From contig CM022670.1 of NCBI GenBank assembly GCA_012295275.1, positions 8,304,212-8,366,211 of the forward strand: a stretch of 62,000 bases of DNA, written 5' to 3'. The notes beneath the pieces are model-generated. The model was not told the DNA's origin, did not search any database, and saw only the letters and a program-made list of their open reading frames with translations. Below, in pieces: positions 50,027 to 61,450 of the stretch. How positions within the stretch are numbered: the stretch's first letter is position 1; each line of letters starts with the position of its first letter. A program made the position numbers and the translations under genes. This DNA is from Chrysomallon squamiferum (lineage: Eukaryota > Mollusca > Gastropoda > Neomphalida > Peltospiridae).

Positions 50027-50380
50027 TCAGAATCGTACGTAACATCTGAAAGTCTCGAGTGACTTCGCTGACTCGCGAGACCGCCAGTCTGTCCTGTCTT
50101 TTGTAAACCTCGTGTAAACCACTTTGATTGCAATCGAGAATCTGCCGAAGGTGTGGAGGTGTAGGTTATTAAGTGTCAAGTAAGTGAAAATTGAAAATGT
50201 CGTATCTTCTTGACAAGTGACAGAACTTGGCTGATGGGGGCGCTTTAACGCTAGACTGGTAATAGCTATTCGCGGAGTAGAGACAGAGAGAGGTGCACGC
50301 AGAGAGTTGTAGTTTCTGAACAGTGGGTCGTGGAAAAATTCTTCCTTGTTACTTGCCTGATTTGGAACAGGTTCAGTCAT
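50027..50380 (-). CDS. Unrecognised 117-codon open frame
   Basis: This is an ATG-started minus frame in non-repetitive, balanced DNA, beginning MTEPVPNQASNKEEFF and containing mixed polar and hydrophobic words without low complexity. It is the longest non-repeat open frame outside the protocadherin with an ATG start. It has no clear signal peptide, membrane span or domain. It may be a single-exon orphan gene, a first exon or chance. Confidence 0.25.
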   Translation of the reverse strand: MTEPVPNQASNKEEFFHDPLFRNYNSLRAPLSVSTPRIAITSLALKRPHQPSSVTCQEDTTFSIFTYLTLNNLHLHTFGRFSIAIKVVYTRFTKDRTDWRSRESAKSLETFRCYVRF

Positions 50381-50399
50381 CTAACACGTTGTAGAGATT

Positions 50400-50725
<326 letters not shown>

Positions 50726-52735
50726 ATATAATTATATATATAGATTTTAGTGCATAAAAATTACATATACACTGTAAAATAATTTATATATAGCCCTTAC
50801 GTAACATAACACTGATTGTTTTTTTAATTCTTTACCGGTTTCGTTGAATGAAACTGATATTATTACAGTGGCTGCTTTGTTAACAGTTAAAGATCACAAT
50901 GGTTCAGTTAGCTGTTATAATGAATATCTCTGTCTCTGAGTAAATATTGAAGAAAAACAAGACATTGACGAAATATTGACTTGTCAGTTAGACTGAGTAC
51001 ACATGTGGTTACCTTGTGCATAATAGACATTCTTGTGGGCGGCTATAAGGTACAGCCATTGTTTTTTATGGGGTCCCCCCTCCTTTTAGTGTGAGGGCGT
51101 CTCTAAGGGTCATTAAACAAAAGGAAGATACCTTGACGTAACAACACGAGTGTGTATAAAAATAGAACAGAGTAAGAAGTGAAAGGAAATGAGATAATTG
51201 TTATTTCAGGTTAAAGGAAAAAGCATTAAATGAATAAAGATATCAGAAGATATATATAAGTAATAATTAATTAAATAAATGAAATAATAATAATAATAAC
51301 AACAACAACAACAACAACAACAACAATAACAATAAAACAACACAACAACGATTGCAACAATACGTCGTATACCCAGTTAATTATCAGGATCTGTAAACAC
51401 ATTATCACAGTACAAAGAGTTAAGGAAAAGTCTGAGTAACACTGTTAACTAAATGAAAGTTTTATATGGAGATTTTAGTGAGAAAACCAATTCTAATCAA
51501 AATGATAAAAACGTCTGTCATTAAGATTAAAGTAACATCACAATTTAAAATTATTAAAAGACGATATCCTGGTTAAATAAAAGTTGACACACATCAGTAA
51601 TCGTTTTAATTACAATTAATTGAGAAACTAAAATTAATTAAATGAACAACAAACAAAACAAAAGAGCTATTTTAATTACAGTGAAGTGAAAATCCCCATT
51701 TTAATTTTAATAACACAGGCAGCTTCAAATATGATGATACAAAAGGTTCAAAACCGAAATGTTTTCGTTTCCACGTTATACGAACTCAGTATTACAACAA
51801 AAACAAGTTCAATACGCAAAGATTAGTAAAGATACCAACATCTCCATAATTGAGACAGATAAATCCGTTAGTTGACGACAAAACAAATACACGAAAATTA
51901 ATATTGGCCAGTGAAATAAAGCCAGGATTAGAAAGAAGCTGGTTTTATCAGTGATATCGTGTGCGCTTTGTCTTTGCATTTCAACAAGAATCTCGTCCTA
52001 TCTGCTACTTGTCTCTTACGATCCTTGCAGTCTTAACATAGTTTTGTTTCACTGTATCCCACTGTGAATTGTTCTCAAATTCCAGTTTTTATTCAGTGTT
52101 GTCAAGTACTCTCTTTTTAACATATATGTGAAGTACAAACGAATTTACGTTATTTTTATTTTTTATTTTTTTTTATTTTTTGGTACATTTTAGATGATTT
52201 ATTGTGCATGTTTTAAAATTAGTTTATAATGTCTCTGACAGTTATGAAATATTTTGTGAAATATGTTAGTGTTTATAAAAATTAAATAATGTTTTAAACA
52301 ATTTTGGAAATTCTCAATTTTTTTCTTTTATGTCATTACTTGAGTATAGATCAGAGAGGCATGCATGTATGTTGAAACACATAAATGTTCTTTTGGTTTT
52401 ATAAAAACGAATATATTTTCCAAAGAAAACAAAATTTGTTTCTTTTAAAAAAACAATCCTTTTTCCTTAATTAATGATTTTTTATTTTTAGATTAAACTA
52501 CAGAACTAAAATAGATAAATATTATTTAGTCAGAAATAACAATCGAATTATCAAATTAATTCAAAATGCGTTTATTTAGACAATAATTTTGCAGAAGCAG
52601 GGTGGAAATGCTACAAAATGAAATAATAATAATGAAAACAAAAAATCAAATCAAAAGAGAAAAGAAATAATAGAAACAAAATGAAAATGAACAATGCAGG
52701 AAAGGTGTGTATAACGGTATTAACATGATCAATCA
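50726..52735. other. AT-rich desert with (CAA)n
   Basis: AAT/CAA trinucleotides at 51284-51330. A short balanced block at 51000-51130 holds a C run and TGTGAGGGCG. The remainder is ordinary AT-rich DNA. I see no gene. Confidence 0.5.
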
Positions 52736-53510
52736 AACTCCTTGATTAGGCCGCGCATGTCCATCACCGTATCATATCAACGGATCTGTTTCATCCCTCC
52801 ACTGAATGACTTGTTTGAATCGGGTAATGGGCTGGACAGATTGTCCACTCTGCTGGACACTGGTCATCCTGCAGCGCCAGGCTCTCTCGGACGAGAACTC
52901 GAGAGATGACCAGCGAAGCGTCGCCATTCTGCATCCAATATTAAATTGAAAATATTGAATATCAGATCATCTTGTGCTTGTTAAGTCCTCGCCGGTAATT
53001 AGATGTTACGGTCTGCCTCCGCGAAAAATGGTCAAGGTGGATTTGTTCTATTTGAACATCAGCCACGACGCTGACAGCGACCACTGAGCCCTGTCGACAA
53101 CAACGGGCCTGCCACTCCGGGGGTCGTTTTCACATCTGCCTTCAGGGGGTTTGTATACAAACAAGTCGGTATCCCCGCGGGACAAGGCCTCGGCACAAAA
53201 GCGTCATCTCATTGGCCTGTTTACAATGTGATTCAGTCCTCTCTTCAGTCGTCGAAGCTTTCATTATGAAGCGAAAGAAAGCGAGCAGTGATCCGAAATG
53301 ATTTTCATGTTTCAGAGTTCACTAGACTTGTTTGTTGGGCGGACCTTGTAGTTGTTGCTCCTGTTGACAAACTTTCTTAAGTGGCTCGGGTTTGCCTTGT
53401 ACACCTTTGTGTAGAATTTGCAAACAATAATTTGGGTTTCTTTGCAAGGTGTCCTTAATTACCTTGTTCTGATCATCTGGAAGGAGAGATTTATAAAAGA
53501 CTGTATGATT
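52736..53510. other. Longest high-GC non-repetitive island
   Basis: About 770 bases of balanced to GC-rich sequence with no simple repeats and many CG steps, in strong contrast with the desert on both sides. No frame longer than about 60 codons with plausible reading was found, so a coding exon is unlikely. It contains CGGTAATTAGATG (homeodomain core) near 52993 and GCCTGTTTACAATG (forkhead core) near 53214. It is the best candidate here for a developmental enhancer or CpG-type promoter, by inference. Confidence 0.4.
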
Positions 53511-53523
53511 ATTTGATGAACTA

Positions 53524-53910
53524 TTTTTTTTTTTTTTTTTTTGTATCTATAAAGAAGTACTTCAGTTCCAAATAGAATTGTGAAGATTGTATTTCCACTC
53601 AAAACCTGTCAGCATTTTGACACGTTAAACTAGTTTATGAATATATATTAAATAACTGCACATAGGACGTGTCAAGATGTTTTAAGGTTTTTTTTATTTT
53701 TTTATCTTATCTCTCTCTCTCTGTCTGTCTGTCTTTCCTTTCGTCCTTTCATATGTTTGTCTGTTACTCATTCTCGTTTCGTCTCTCTGAACATATAAAA
53801 TTTTAAAAATATTTTCTTAATATGTTACAAATATTACAACAATCTTAACACCACAACACAACTATTATAATAATTACTACACAGTTCAACAATAACGACA
53901 AAAATACATG
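53524..53910. other. AT-rich stretch with T run and (CTGT)n
   Basis: A T run at 53524-53543 and CTCT/CTGT units at 53710-53732. Nothing else is noted. Confidence 0.5.
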
Positions 53911-53912
53911 CA

Positions 53913-53975
<63 letters not shown>
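53911..53975. repeat. (CTA)n trinucleotide array
   Basis: About 21 CTA units, with imperfect CTA/ATT sequence continuing to 54050. Confidence 0.96.
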
Positions 53976-54050
53976 GCTACTACTATTACTACTGTAACTA
54001 ATATTAATACTGTTATTACTACTAGAACTGCTACTAATATTACTACTAGT

Positions 54051-55080
54051 TGTAATCTGCTGTTACATATATGCCTCTATAGTTTTGCATAGAATAAAAT
54101 ATTTAACGATACTTCATCAAAATTATGACGAGACACACAATTCTTTAAATATTAATTATTTATAAATCTATACTCATTAAGCCACATTACACATTATCAG
54201 AAATGTAGTCATTAACCAGACACCATAAAAAATACATAACTATATATTTCTAATCAGATATTTAATTACAGTTATAATTTTCTTAATGCAGTTTTGTGTA
54301 ATATTTCAAGAGCTATTACTATTATTATTATTATTACATGGGTACTTTAAATAAAAAAAGTAATATCTGTTTTCAACGTTTTCATTTTGTTATGCTGAAA
54401 TGTCCAATAAGTTTAAAGGTATCTCTTGAATTACATTTCATAACATTTCATTGTTTTCGGTTTTTAAGTCATTTTTTTTTTTTTTAATATAGTGTTTCTG
54501 TTTTGTTACTACTTTTTTCTTTCTTTTCTTTTCATTTTAAATTTTAAATTCAGAATAAACGTGTGTGTGTGTGTGTGTGTGTGCGTTGAAGTATGATCGA
54601 TATATATTTAAAAAAATCCAGTATAGTTAATAATAAAATCTCACAAACACGTTAAATATATTTTTTTCATTTTCATTTTTCTTTTCTTTTTTTTTCTTTC
54701 TATATTTTTGTATTGTAAAAGACCTGCATATATTTTTTCTATATTAAAATTTTTAAAAATAGATTATACATTTTAAATTATTTTATTTATTGTCTATTTA
54801 TTTTTGTTATTTTTGGAGGGGGGGCGGAGGGAGGGGGTTTGTTTTTTTTGGTTGATTTTATTCGTATAAGACCTACATACATTTTCTTCTCTATTCAAAA
54901 TAAACTACGTTAATTTTAGTATTAAATCTCAAACAGGATTATAAATCTTTTATTCACTGCACTTCATTTTCTTCTCATTTTATTTATTTTTTTTTTTTTT
55001 TCTTGTAAAAGACCCACATATCTACTTTCATTCTCACAAAGGCGGTGACCTAAATGAAAACACTCTTAATAAAATTACCT
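54051..55080. other. AT-rich desert with (GT)n and T-rich tracts
   Basis: GT units at 54561-54585. A recurring motif, GTAAAAGACC(T/C)(A/G)CATAT followed by T-rich or TTTTCT sequence, is seen near 54716, 54867 and 55005, suggesting a decayed tandem repeat with spacing near 140-150 bases. A GGAGGGGGGGCGGAGGG tract lies at 54813-54836. No gene is seen. Confidence 0.45.
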
Positions 55081-55500
55081 CGGGGGTGTTTGGAAAAAAA
55101 AGCGCGTCGCTTTTGAAGGAACGCATTATTCCATTTACAAAAGTTAAATTTTCCGATCTTATCAGATTTCGCTTTCTGTCAAAGTAGTTCTAAGATTGTC
55201 AGTCAATTTACGGGTAGTATTCGGGTGCGATACCCTGGGGCCAGGCGCGGGCTGTACTTAGGAGCGGTTTGACCATCGCCGATTACTTCGTTTCGGTATT
55301 CGAGTGGCTTTTGTAAAAAATTGTTTTCCTGCGCGATCTTGTGTCAAGTGTTAAATGGAAAAGAGACAAAAACAGGGTCGTGGTTAAGGTTTCAATCACT
55401 GTCATTTGCAGTCCATTTTGTACTCATAAAAAAACGTAACTGTGTTCAGAAGGAGAGGGAAGTTTCTTTTACAGGGTTATATGTAATTTGTGATATAGCC
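55081..55500. other. Non-repetitive island
   Basis: Balanced sequence with CG-rich centre at 55210-55285 (CTGGGGCCAGGCGCGGGC). CTTATCAG, GATTGTCAGTC (TALE-type TGTCAG core) and CAATTTAC are present. The 64-codon plus frame at 55321-55515 is unconvincing. It is a candidate regulatory island. Confidence 0.3.
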
Positions 55501-55752
55501 AAAAAATTAAAATAATAATAATAATAATAAAAAGTAATAATAATAATAAATATAGAGGTAAAATGAAAATAAAAATAAAAAAGGACAATAGTTGTTAAAA
55601 TGTTAATAAACGAAGGTGAAAATAAAAATAAGGATTTTCGTTTAATTTCACCATTGCTGTTAGAAAGGTCAAAGAGATTTTAATTAAGAAGAGAGAGAGG
55701 GTAATTTTATAGTAAATTAATATTTTAAAATTAGTGGAATTTTTAAGTATTA

Positions 55753-55823
55753 TTTCCATCAGAATTAAATAAAATTTAAAACAGTTAATTTCCATCAGAA
55801 TTAAATAAAATTAAAACAGTTAA
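55753..55823 (+). repeat. 36-bp tandem duplication
   Basis: TTTCCATCAGAATTAAATAA continuing AAATT(T)AAAACAGTTAA is present twice head to tail, differing by one T. Confidence 0.9.
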
Positions 55824-56849
55824 TGCAAATTAAAAATGTAATAAAAGGAAAATGAGATACAAATTTAATAAAATGAAATAAAATAACAATTAAAATAAAT
55901 AAAACACTTTTTTAAGGATTTCAACACCATTATTTGGTGACCAAGGACATTTTATAACATGAAATGATAATATAAACAAAAATAACAATAACAGTGACAA
56001 CATCACCAATAATAAAATGACGACAACAACAGCGACAATATCAACATCAACAACACCAAAACCAACAGCATCACACCAACAATAACAAATTAAAATGAAG
56101 TAAATGAAGCTAAATAAGAAATGAAGAAAAAAAATCAGACTGTAATAAATCAAAATTAAAACAAGAGAAATAAAGAGAATTAATTTAAACAAAATAATAA
56201 TTGTAATAAATGACAATAATATTAAGATGTTCAGTTCAGTATGTACTATATTCCCTTTGGAGTTAATAGTAATAATACTGTTCAAAACAGACCTGAAATT
56301 ATATAAAATACTGAATTATCTTTCATCCAAAGATATCGTGAATGCATCTACAACAAAAGAAAAATGATATAATTTTTTCCGCACACTTACAGTCACCTGT
56401 ATGTAACATCACCAGTTGTCAATGATAAACCACGAAAATTTATCCTACGTTCATAATTTTTTATTAGCAGATTCCTCCAATCCTTTCTACCACAGTCATT
56501 ATAATACAAACATTTTATTCCACCTTTATCATCAACTTTCTCGGTCTGTATCTGTAGGATTCTGTAAAGGGCAAAAAAAAAAAAAAAAAATAATAATAAT
56601 AATAATAATAAAAATAATAATAATTAAATAAATAAAATAATAATAATAAATAAATAAAAAAAAAAAAAAAAATAATAATAATAAAAAAAAAATCGTAAAT
56701 GAAAAAAAAAATAATAATAATAATAAAAAAACGACCCCACATTAATCATCGATATTCTCCTACCCTAATCGGTAAACCATCTTAGTTTATATTCCACTTT
56801 CACTATCGACTTCCCCCAATCCTCAACCACAAAAAACCGCCAGACAGCC
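55824..56849. other. AT-rich and A-rich low-complexity stretch
   Basis: A cryptic CAA/CAT trinucleotide region at 55985-56090 and long A-rich/(AAT)n tracts at 56570-56735. The minus frame of 131 codons across 55890-56285 is low-complexity (Ile/Leu/Val) and rejected. No gene is seen. Confidence 0.5.
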
Positions 56850-57126
56850 AAACCAAACGAGCGAATGTTTTATTGGCTGGCGAGTTAGTAAATTCCTTGT
56901 GACAGGATGGAAAGGTACCCGAGTTTTCCTGTCTGACGCACGAGCCAATAGCTGGGAAGACCCGTATGACAACGTAGGTGGAAATACGGGTGTCGACTCA
57001 GGTGTACCCGAGACGGAACAGAGTGTCAGCTTCTTACATAGCTGAGTGAATTGTTTGATCGAGTGTTAACTGTTGTTTGTGTGTTACCGTTGGTTTTCTG
57101 ATCCCGATGTAAGGTAGACAAACTGG
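56850..57126 (+). promoter_or_regulatory. Candidate promoter and first exon of a rightward gene
   Basis: A non-repetitive, balanced block with two CCAAT-type boxes in opposite orientation (TATTGGCTGG near 56870 and GAGCCAATAGC near 56942), several GTACCCGAG/TACCCGAG words (near 56916 and 57005), and an exon-like segment ending at the consensus donor CTGG|GTAAGTG (intron from 57127). No coding frame precedes the donor, so the exon would be untranslated. The rest of the gene would lie beyond the right edge or in small exons I cannot see. Confidence 0.4.
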
Positions 57127-57358
57127 GTAAGTGTTGACGATTTTCGAATTATTTGTTCCTCGCACGTTTCAATGTTTGTCGATTGTAAGCGTTTGTACTG
57201 AGGTTGTTTACGTGAAGACGATTTTGATCAGAATTTGATATGGTTTAATATAGCGCTGTCTGTTTTTATTTTGTAATTTTTGTTTATTCTGTTTTCATAC
57301 TGTGTATGTTATTGTAAGAGCTATACACGTTTCTTTTCGGTGCATTTTTATTTACTAA

Positions 57359-57361
<3 letters not shown>

Positions 57362-57426
<65 letters not shown>
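57362..57426. repeat. (CT)n dinucleotide array
   Basis: About 32 CT units followed by a short (TA)n. Confidence 0.97.
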
Positions 57427-57430
<4 letters not shown>

Positions 57431-58345
57431 TATATATAAACCTTTCAGTTTATACAGTTTATAATGTTTGTGAAATTGGTATTTATATTAATAATAGGAT
57501 ATCAACAACAACAATAATAATAATAAATAAATAAAATAAATATTATTATTAATGTTATTTCTAGTAAATACTACTACTAGTACTACTAATACTACTAATA
57601 ATAATGATAATAATAATGACGATGGTGATAATAATAATAATCATAATAAGAGCAATAACAACAGTGATTCTGCATAATTAATTAATTTATTAATTTATTC
57701 TGTTATCCTTAGAAACAGCACAGAAATAAACATATATGAAAAAACAAATAACAATAAACAACAATAATATTAACATCCTAAAACGATAAACACCAACATA
57801 CATACTGAATTATTTTTATACCGCAGTGTTTACACAAACATCATAAAAAAACTTAAAAAAACTATTACTATGAAATATAACCACTGAAGTGTACGTAATG
57901 AAAAATAAATAGCTCTTGTTCCCAGTGGTGTAGAGATACATGTAAGTAAATACGTATGTTTTGTCTAAAGAAAATTGCAAAGGAATGCTATTTTTCTGTC
58001 GGATTCTGATTCTGCTTTACTCATTTCATTCTGGTGTCGCTGTTGTGGTATTCGCTGAACGAGGCAATGTCGTGATATGAAACACTGAACACGGGTAATG
58101 TGTACATTTACAACAAATGTTAATGCTCTGCTGTTAATACCGCAGAGTGGCTGTCAGTTTCAGTTTTTTCGGTTTTGTTTCATGGTGTCGTGGTTCACGT
58201 GTCTCGACACTTGTAACTGGGTATACATTTTCAATTTATTAGTTAGACTTATCCCCCCCCAAGGGGAAAAAAATAATAATAAAAAATAATAAAATAAAAT
58301 AAATAAATAAGACATCAAAATTAACAAGAAAACTCCTCTCTTAGA
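57427..58345. other. AT-rich stretch with AAT/GAT/CTA trinucleotides
   Basis: A trinucleotide mix at 57510-57660. A balanced segment lies at 57960-58250 without a gene I can support. A C run is at 58253-58260, followed by an A-rich tract. Confidence 0.5.
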
Positions 58346-58348
58346 CAC

Positions 58349-58351
<3 letters not shown>

Positions 58352-58403
<52 letters not shown>
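58352..58403. repeat. (CA)n array
   Basis: About 26 CA units immediately left of a long T-rich tract. Confidence 0.97.
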
Positions 58404-58404
<1 letters not shown>

Positions 58405-58639
58405 TGTTTAAAATAATGAGGTCTATTTTCATTTTTATTTTTATTATTTTTTTTTATTTATTTATTTATTTTTTTTTTTTTTTTTTTTTATAGGCAACTA
58501 AAATGAAAATAAATCGGATATAACGTAATAAAATATTTAAAAAAGGAAGAACAGAAAAAATAAATAATAGAAACAGAAAAGAAAAAACACAAAAATAATA
58601 TTTATTTATTTATTCATTATACTTAGACACAAACACAAA

Positions 58640-58790
58640 CACATTTATACGTGCATACATTCATACATACATACCTCCCCACAGACAATAAAGAGAGAGG
58701 AAGTGTATATGTTAATGTACATAAAAGAAAAAAAAATACATACACATAGACACATACATACATACACACATTGAAACATGCATCCACACC
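58640..58790. repeat. Degenerate (ACAT)n region
   Basis: CATACATACAT-type tetranucleotides at 58640-58675 and 58738-58770, between the left inverted arm and the pentanucleotide array. Confidence 0.8.
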
Positions 58791-58792
58791 AA

Positions 58793-58995
58793 ATATAATA
58801 TAATTTAATACAATATAATATAATATAATATAATATAATATAATATAATATAATATAATATAATATAATATAATATAATATAATATAATTTAATATAATA
58901 TAATATAATATAATATAATATAATATAATATAATATAATATAATATAATATAATACAATACAATATAATATAATAAAATATAATATAATTTTAAA
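58793..58995. repeat. (ATAAT)n pentanucleotide array
   Basis: About 40 units with a few single-base variants (ACAAT near 58811 and 58953-58962, TTTAAT near 58888). The array lies inside the inverted-arm structure. Confidence 0.96.
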
Positions 58996-59339
58996 TAAAA
59001 TACTATAAAAAATAATTATTATACATACACTTACTTGTTCCTCCTATATATCATTTACATACATACTCATACACGCTCATACTCCGGACACACCTACACA
59101 TTCGCACACAAGATACATGACAAGAAACCTACTAGAGTTTAAACCGTACACTTAACCGTAAGACCTACTCAAGCGTTGTTCTGAATTACTCGAAATTTAC
59201 TGCAAAAGAGCTACTTAGTTTCAAGTATTCTTTCGTGTTTAAACACGATAAGAAAAATCTTGAGAAAATATTAAATACTGTACGTAATTTGGGGGTTGGA
59301 GTTGTTATCTAGAATAAATACAATAAAGAGATATGTAAA

Positions 59340-60160
59340 TAATGATGTTAAATAGAATTATTAAAAAACTAGATTATAATGATGTAAAATGAATTGAAAG
59401 AGAGTAAGTAAAATAGAATAGAAATATAATGAAAACAGTAAGATTTGATATAGAAATAGAATTAAAAGTAGAATAAGAATAAGAATAAAAATGAAAAAAT
59501 AAAATAAAAATGGAATAAAAAAATAAATAAAATAAATAAAAAATTAAATGATTTAAAATAAAATAAAATAAAATAGAATTATTAAAACACCAGAATATAA
59601 TGATGTAAAATTAACTGAAACAGAATAAGTAAAATAGAATAAAAGTATAATAAAAACAGTAAGATTTGATATAGAAATAGAATTAAATGTAGAATAAGAA
59701 TAAGAATAAAAATGAAAATGAAAAAAAAAAAAAAAAATAAAAAAAAAATAAAAATAAAAATGATAAAAATAAAAAATAAATAAATATAAAAACAAAAATA
59801 AAATAAAAATAGAATAAAAAAATAAAATAAAATAAATAAAAAATGAAATGATTTAAAATAAAATAAATAAAAAAATAAATAAATAAAAATAAAATAGAAC
59901 AAAAATAAAAAATTAAATATAAAATATAAATAAAAATAATATAAAAAATGGAATGATTTAACACAAAACAAAATAAAATAAAATGAAATAAAATAAAATA
60001 ATAAATATAAAATAAAATAAATAATAATAAAAAATAAATAAATAAATAATAATAATAAAAATAGAATAAAAATAGAATAAAAAAAATTAATGACTTAAAA
60101 TAAAATAAAATAAAATAATAAATAAATAAATAAATAAATAAATAACATAAAATAAAATAC
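59340..60160 (+). repeat. A-rich tandem repeat with a unit of about 225 bp
   Basis: AATAGAATTATTAAAA followed by ATAATGATGTAAAAT, AGTAAAATAGAATA, ACAGTAAGATTTGATATAG and GAATAAGAATAAGAATAAAA occurs at about 59350 and again at about 59573. Shorter decayed copies marked by AATGATTTAAAATAAAA follow at 59548, 59846, 59951 and 60088. The minus-strand Phe/Tyr/Leu frames up to 159 codons are by-products. Confidence 0.85.
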
Positions 60161-60280
60161 ATAACATAAATATTATTTTTGTGTTGTTTTCTTTTTTGTT
60201 TCTATTATTTATTTTTTCTGTTCTTCCCTTTTTTAAATATTTTATTACGTTATATCCGATTTATTTTCATTTTAGTTACC

Positions 60281-60284
<4 letters not shown>

Positions 60285-60311
<27 letters not shown>

Positions 60312-60334
60312 TAAAAATAAATATAAATATAAAT

Positions 60335-60366
<32 letters not shown>

Positions 60367-60928
60367 TAAAAAGAAACCTCAGTATTTTAAACGTTATCAA
60401 CGGTTCCGTATGAATTGCTACCCTTAACCTTCATAATTCGAATTAGACACACAAATAAATGAAGACACACAACGAGTAAGTAAATTGTTTTGTTAAGATA
60501 TTTTACACATGACTACATTATAGTGCTGAAATAAATTAGTTTTGCAATTGACACGTTTAAGCCCTTCTTTTGTAGTTTCGTATGTTTGAATATACTGGCA
60601 TATTTTACTAAGGTTTGTCTATGGATTCGTTCAGGCAGCAATATTTAAGCATTCATTTACTTATGTCTGTACTAATAATTATTTTAATACATTAAGAATT
60701 TGTGACATTTTGAAGAAAGCTGGTAAAAAGGTTTTAGATAATACAAAATAGAAATCTTTTGTGTTCGTTTTTTTTTTTTTTACAAAAATGAAATAAATCT
60801 AGGGCGGATATGTATATTTAGATAATGTAAATAATAAATGCAGTGATATCTTGATAATGATGATGATGGTGGTGATAGTCCAAAACAATTACTTGATAAT
60901 AAATAAAATTTTAATTATGTTGATAATG

Positions 60929-60963
<35 letters not shown>

Positions 60964-61365
60964 AATAATAATAATAATAATAATTAAAAAAATAAAGGCA
61001 ACTATTTATATGAAAATTTAAACAAGAAATAAATAGGCAATGAATGAATAAACAGATTAGTGAAGGAATATGTATGTATGTATGTATATATATATATAAT
61101 GTAATTAATGAAGTTATGAAGAAAAAAAAAAAGATTGAATAATAAATTAACTAATAAATATATAAATCGAAAGCAAATAAATAAATAAACAAATAGATAG
61201 CTAGATAGACAGATACACAGATAAACATATAGATAGATAGGTAGATAGATAGATAAATCAAATAATTATAAACAGTGTAAGAGCGTAATTCATACCACTT
61301 AAACATTTAGAACCAGAACATCAAATAAAAATCAAGAAACAACAAATAATAACAGAAACAGTAAC

Positions 61366-61418
<53 letters not shown>

Positions 61419-61450
61419 CAATTAAGAAAACAGAAAACACATTATTTAAG
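60285..61450. other. AT-rich stretch with A-rich, (CAA)n, (AAT)n and (GATA)n repeats
   Basis: An A run and AAAT/AAATA units at 60285-60372, (ACA)n at 60930-60960 with AAT to 60984, GATA units at 61195-61255, and about 17 AAT units at 61363-61414. A less repetitive block spans 60380-60720. No gene is seen. Confidence 0.55.

Larger units (their letters stand above)
58489..60284. repeat. 1.8-kb structure with 117-bp inverted arms
   Basis: The left arm (58489-58606) and right arm (60168-60284) are reverse complements of each other with only about two substitutions and two indels. The arm includes TATCCGATTTATTTTCATTT and TTTTCTGTTCTTCC on the right. Immediately outside are a T-rich run on the left (58450-58488) and an A run on the right (60285-60311). 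This fits either two copies of one short retroelement inserted head to head with tails outward, or the termini of a foldback-type element. The interior holds no open frame for a transposase. Confidence 0.8.

Noticed and set aside
55890-56285. 131-codon minus-strand frame with hydrophobic segments, initially considered as a membrane protein
   Set aside because: The hydrophobicity comes from AAT/CAA-type trinucleotide bias; there is no domain and the sequence is low-complexity throughout.
59553-60162. Minus-strand open frames up to 159 codons rich in Phe, Tyr, Leu and Ile
   Set aside because: They are translations of A-rich (AAAT/AAAAT)n tandem repeats; overlapping frames are open simultaneously and composition is low-complexity.
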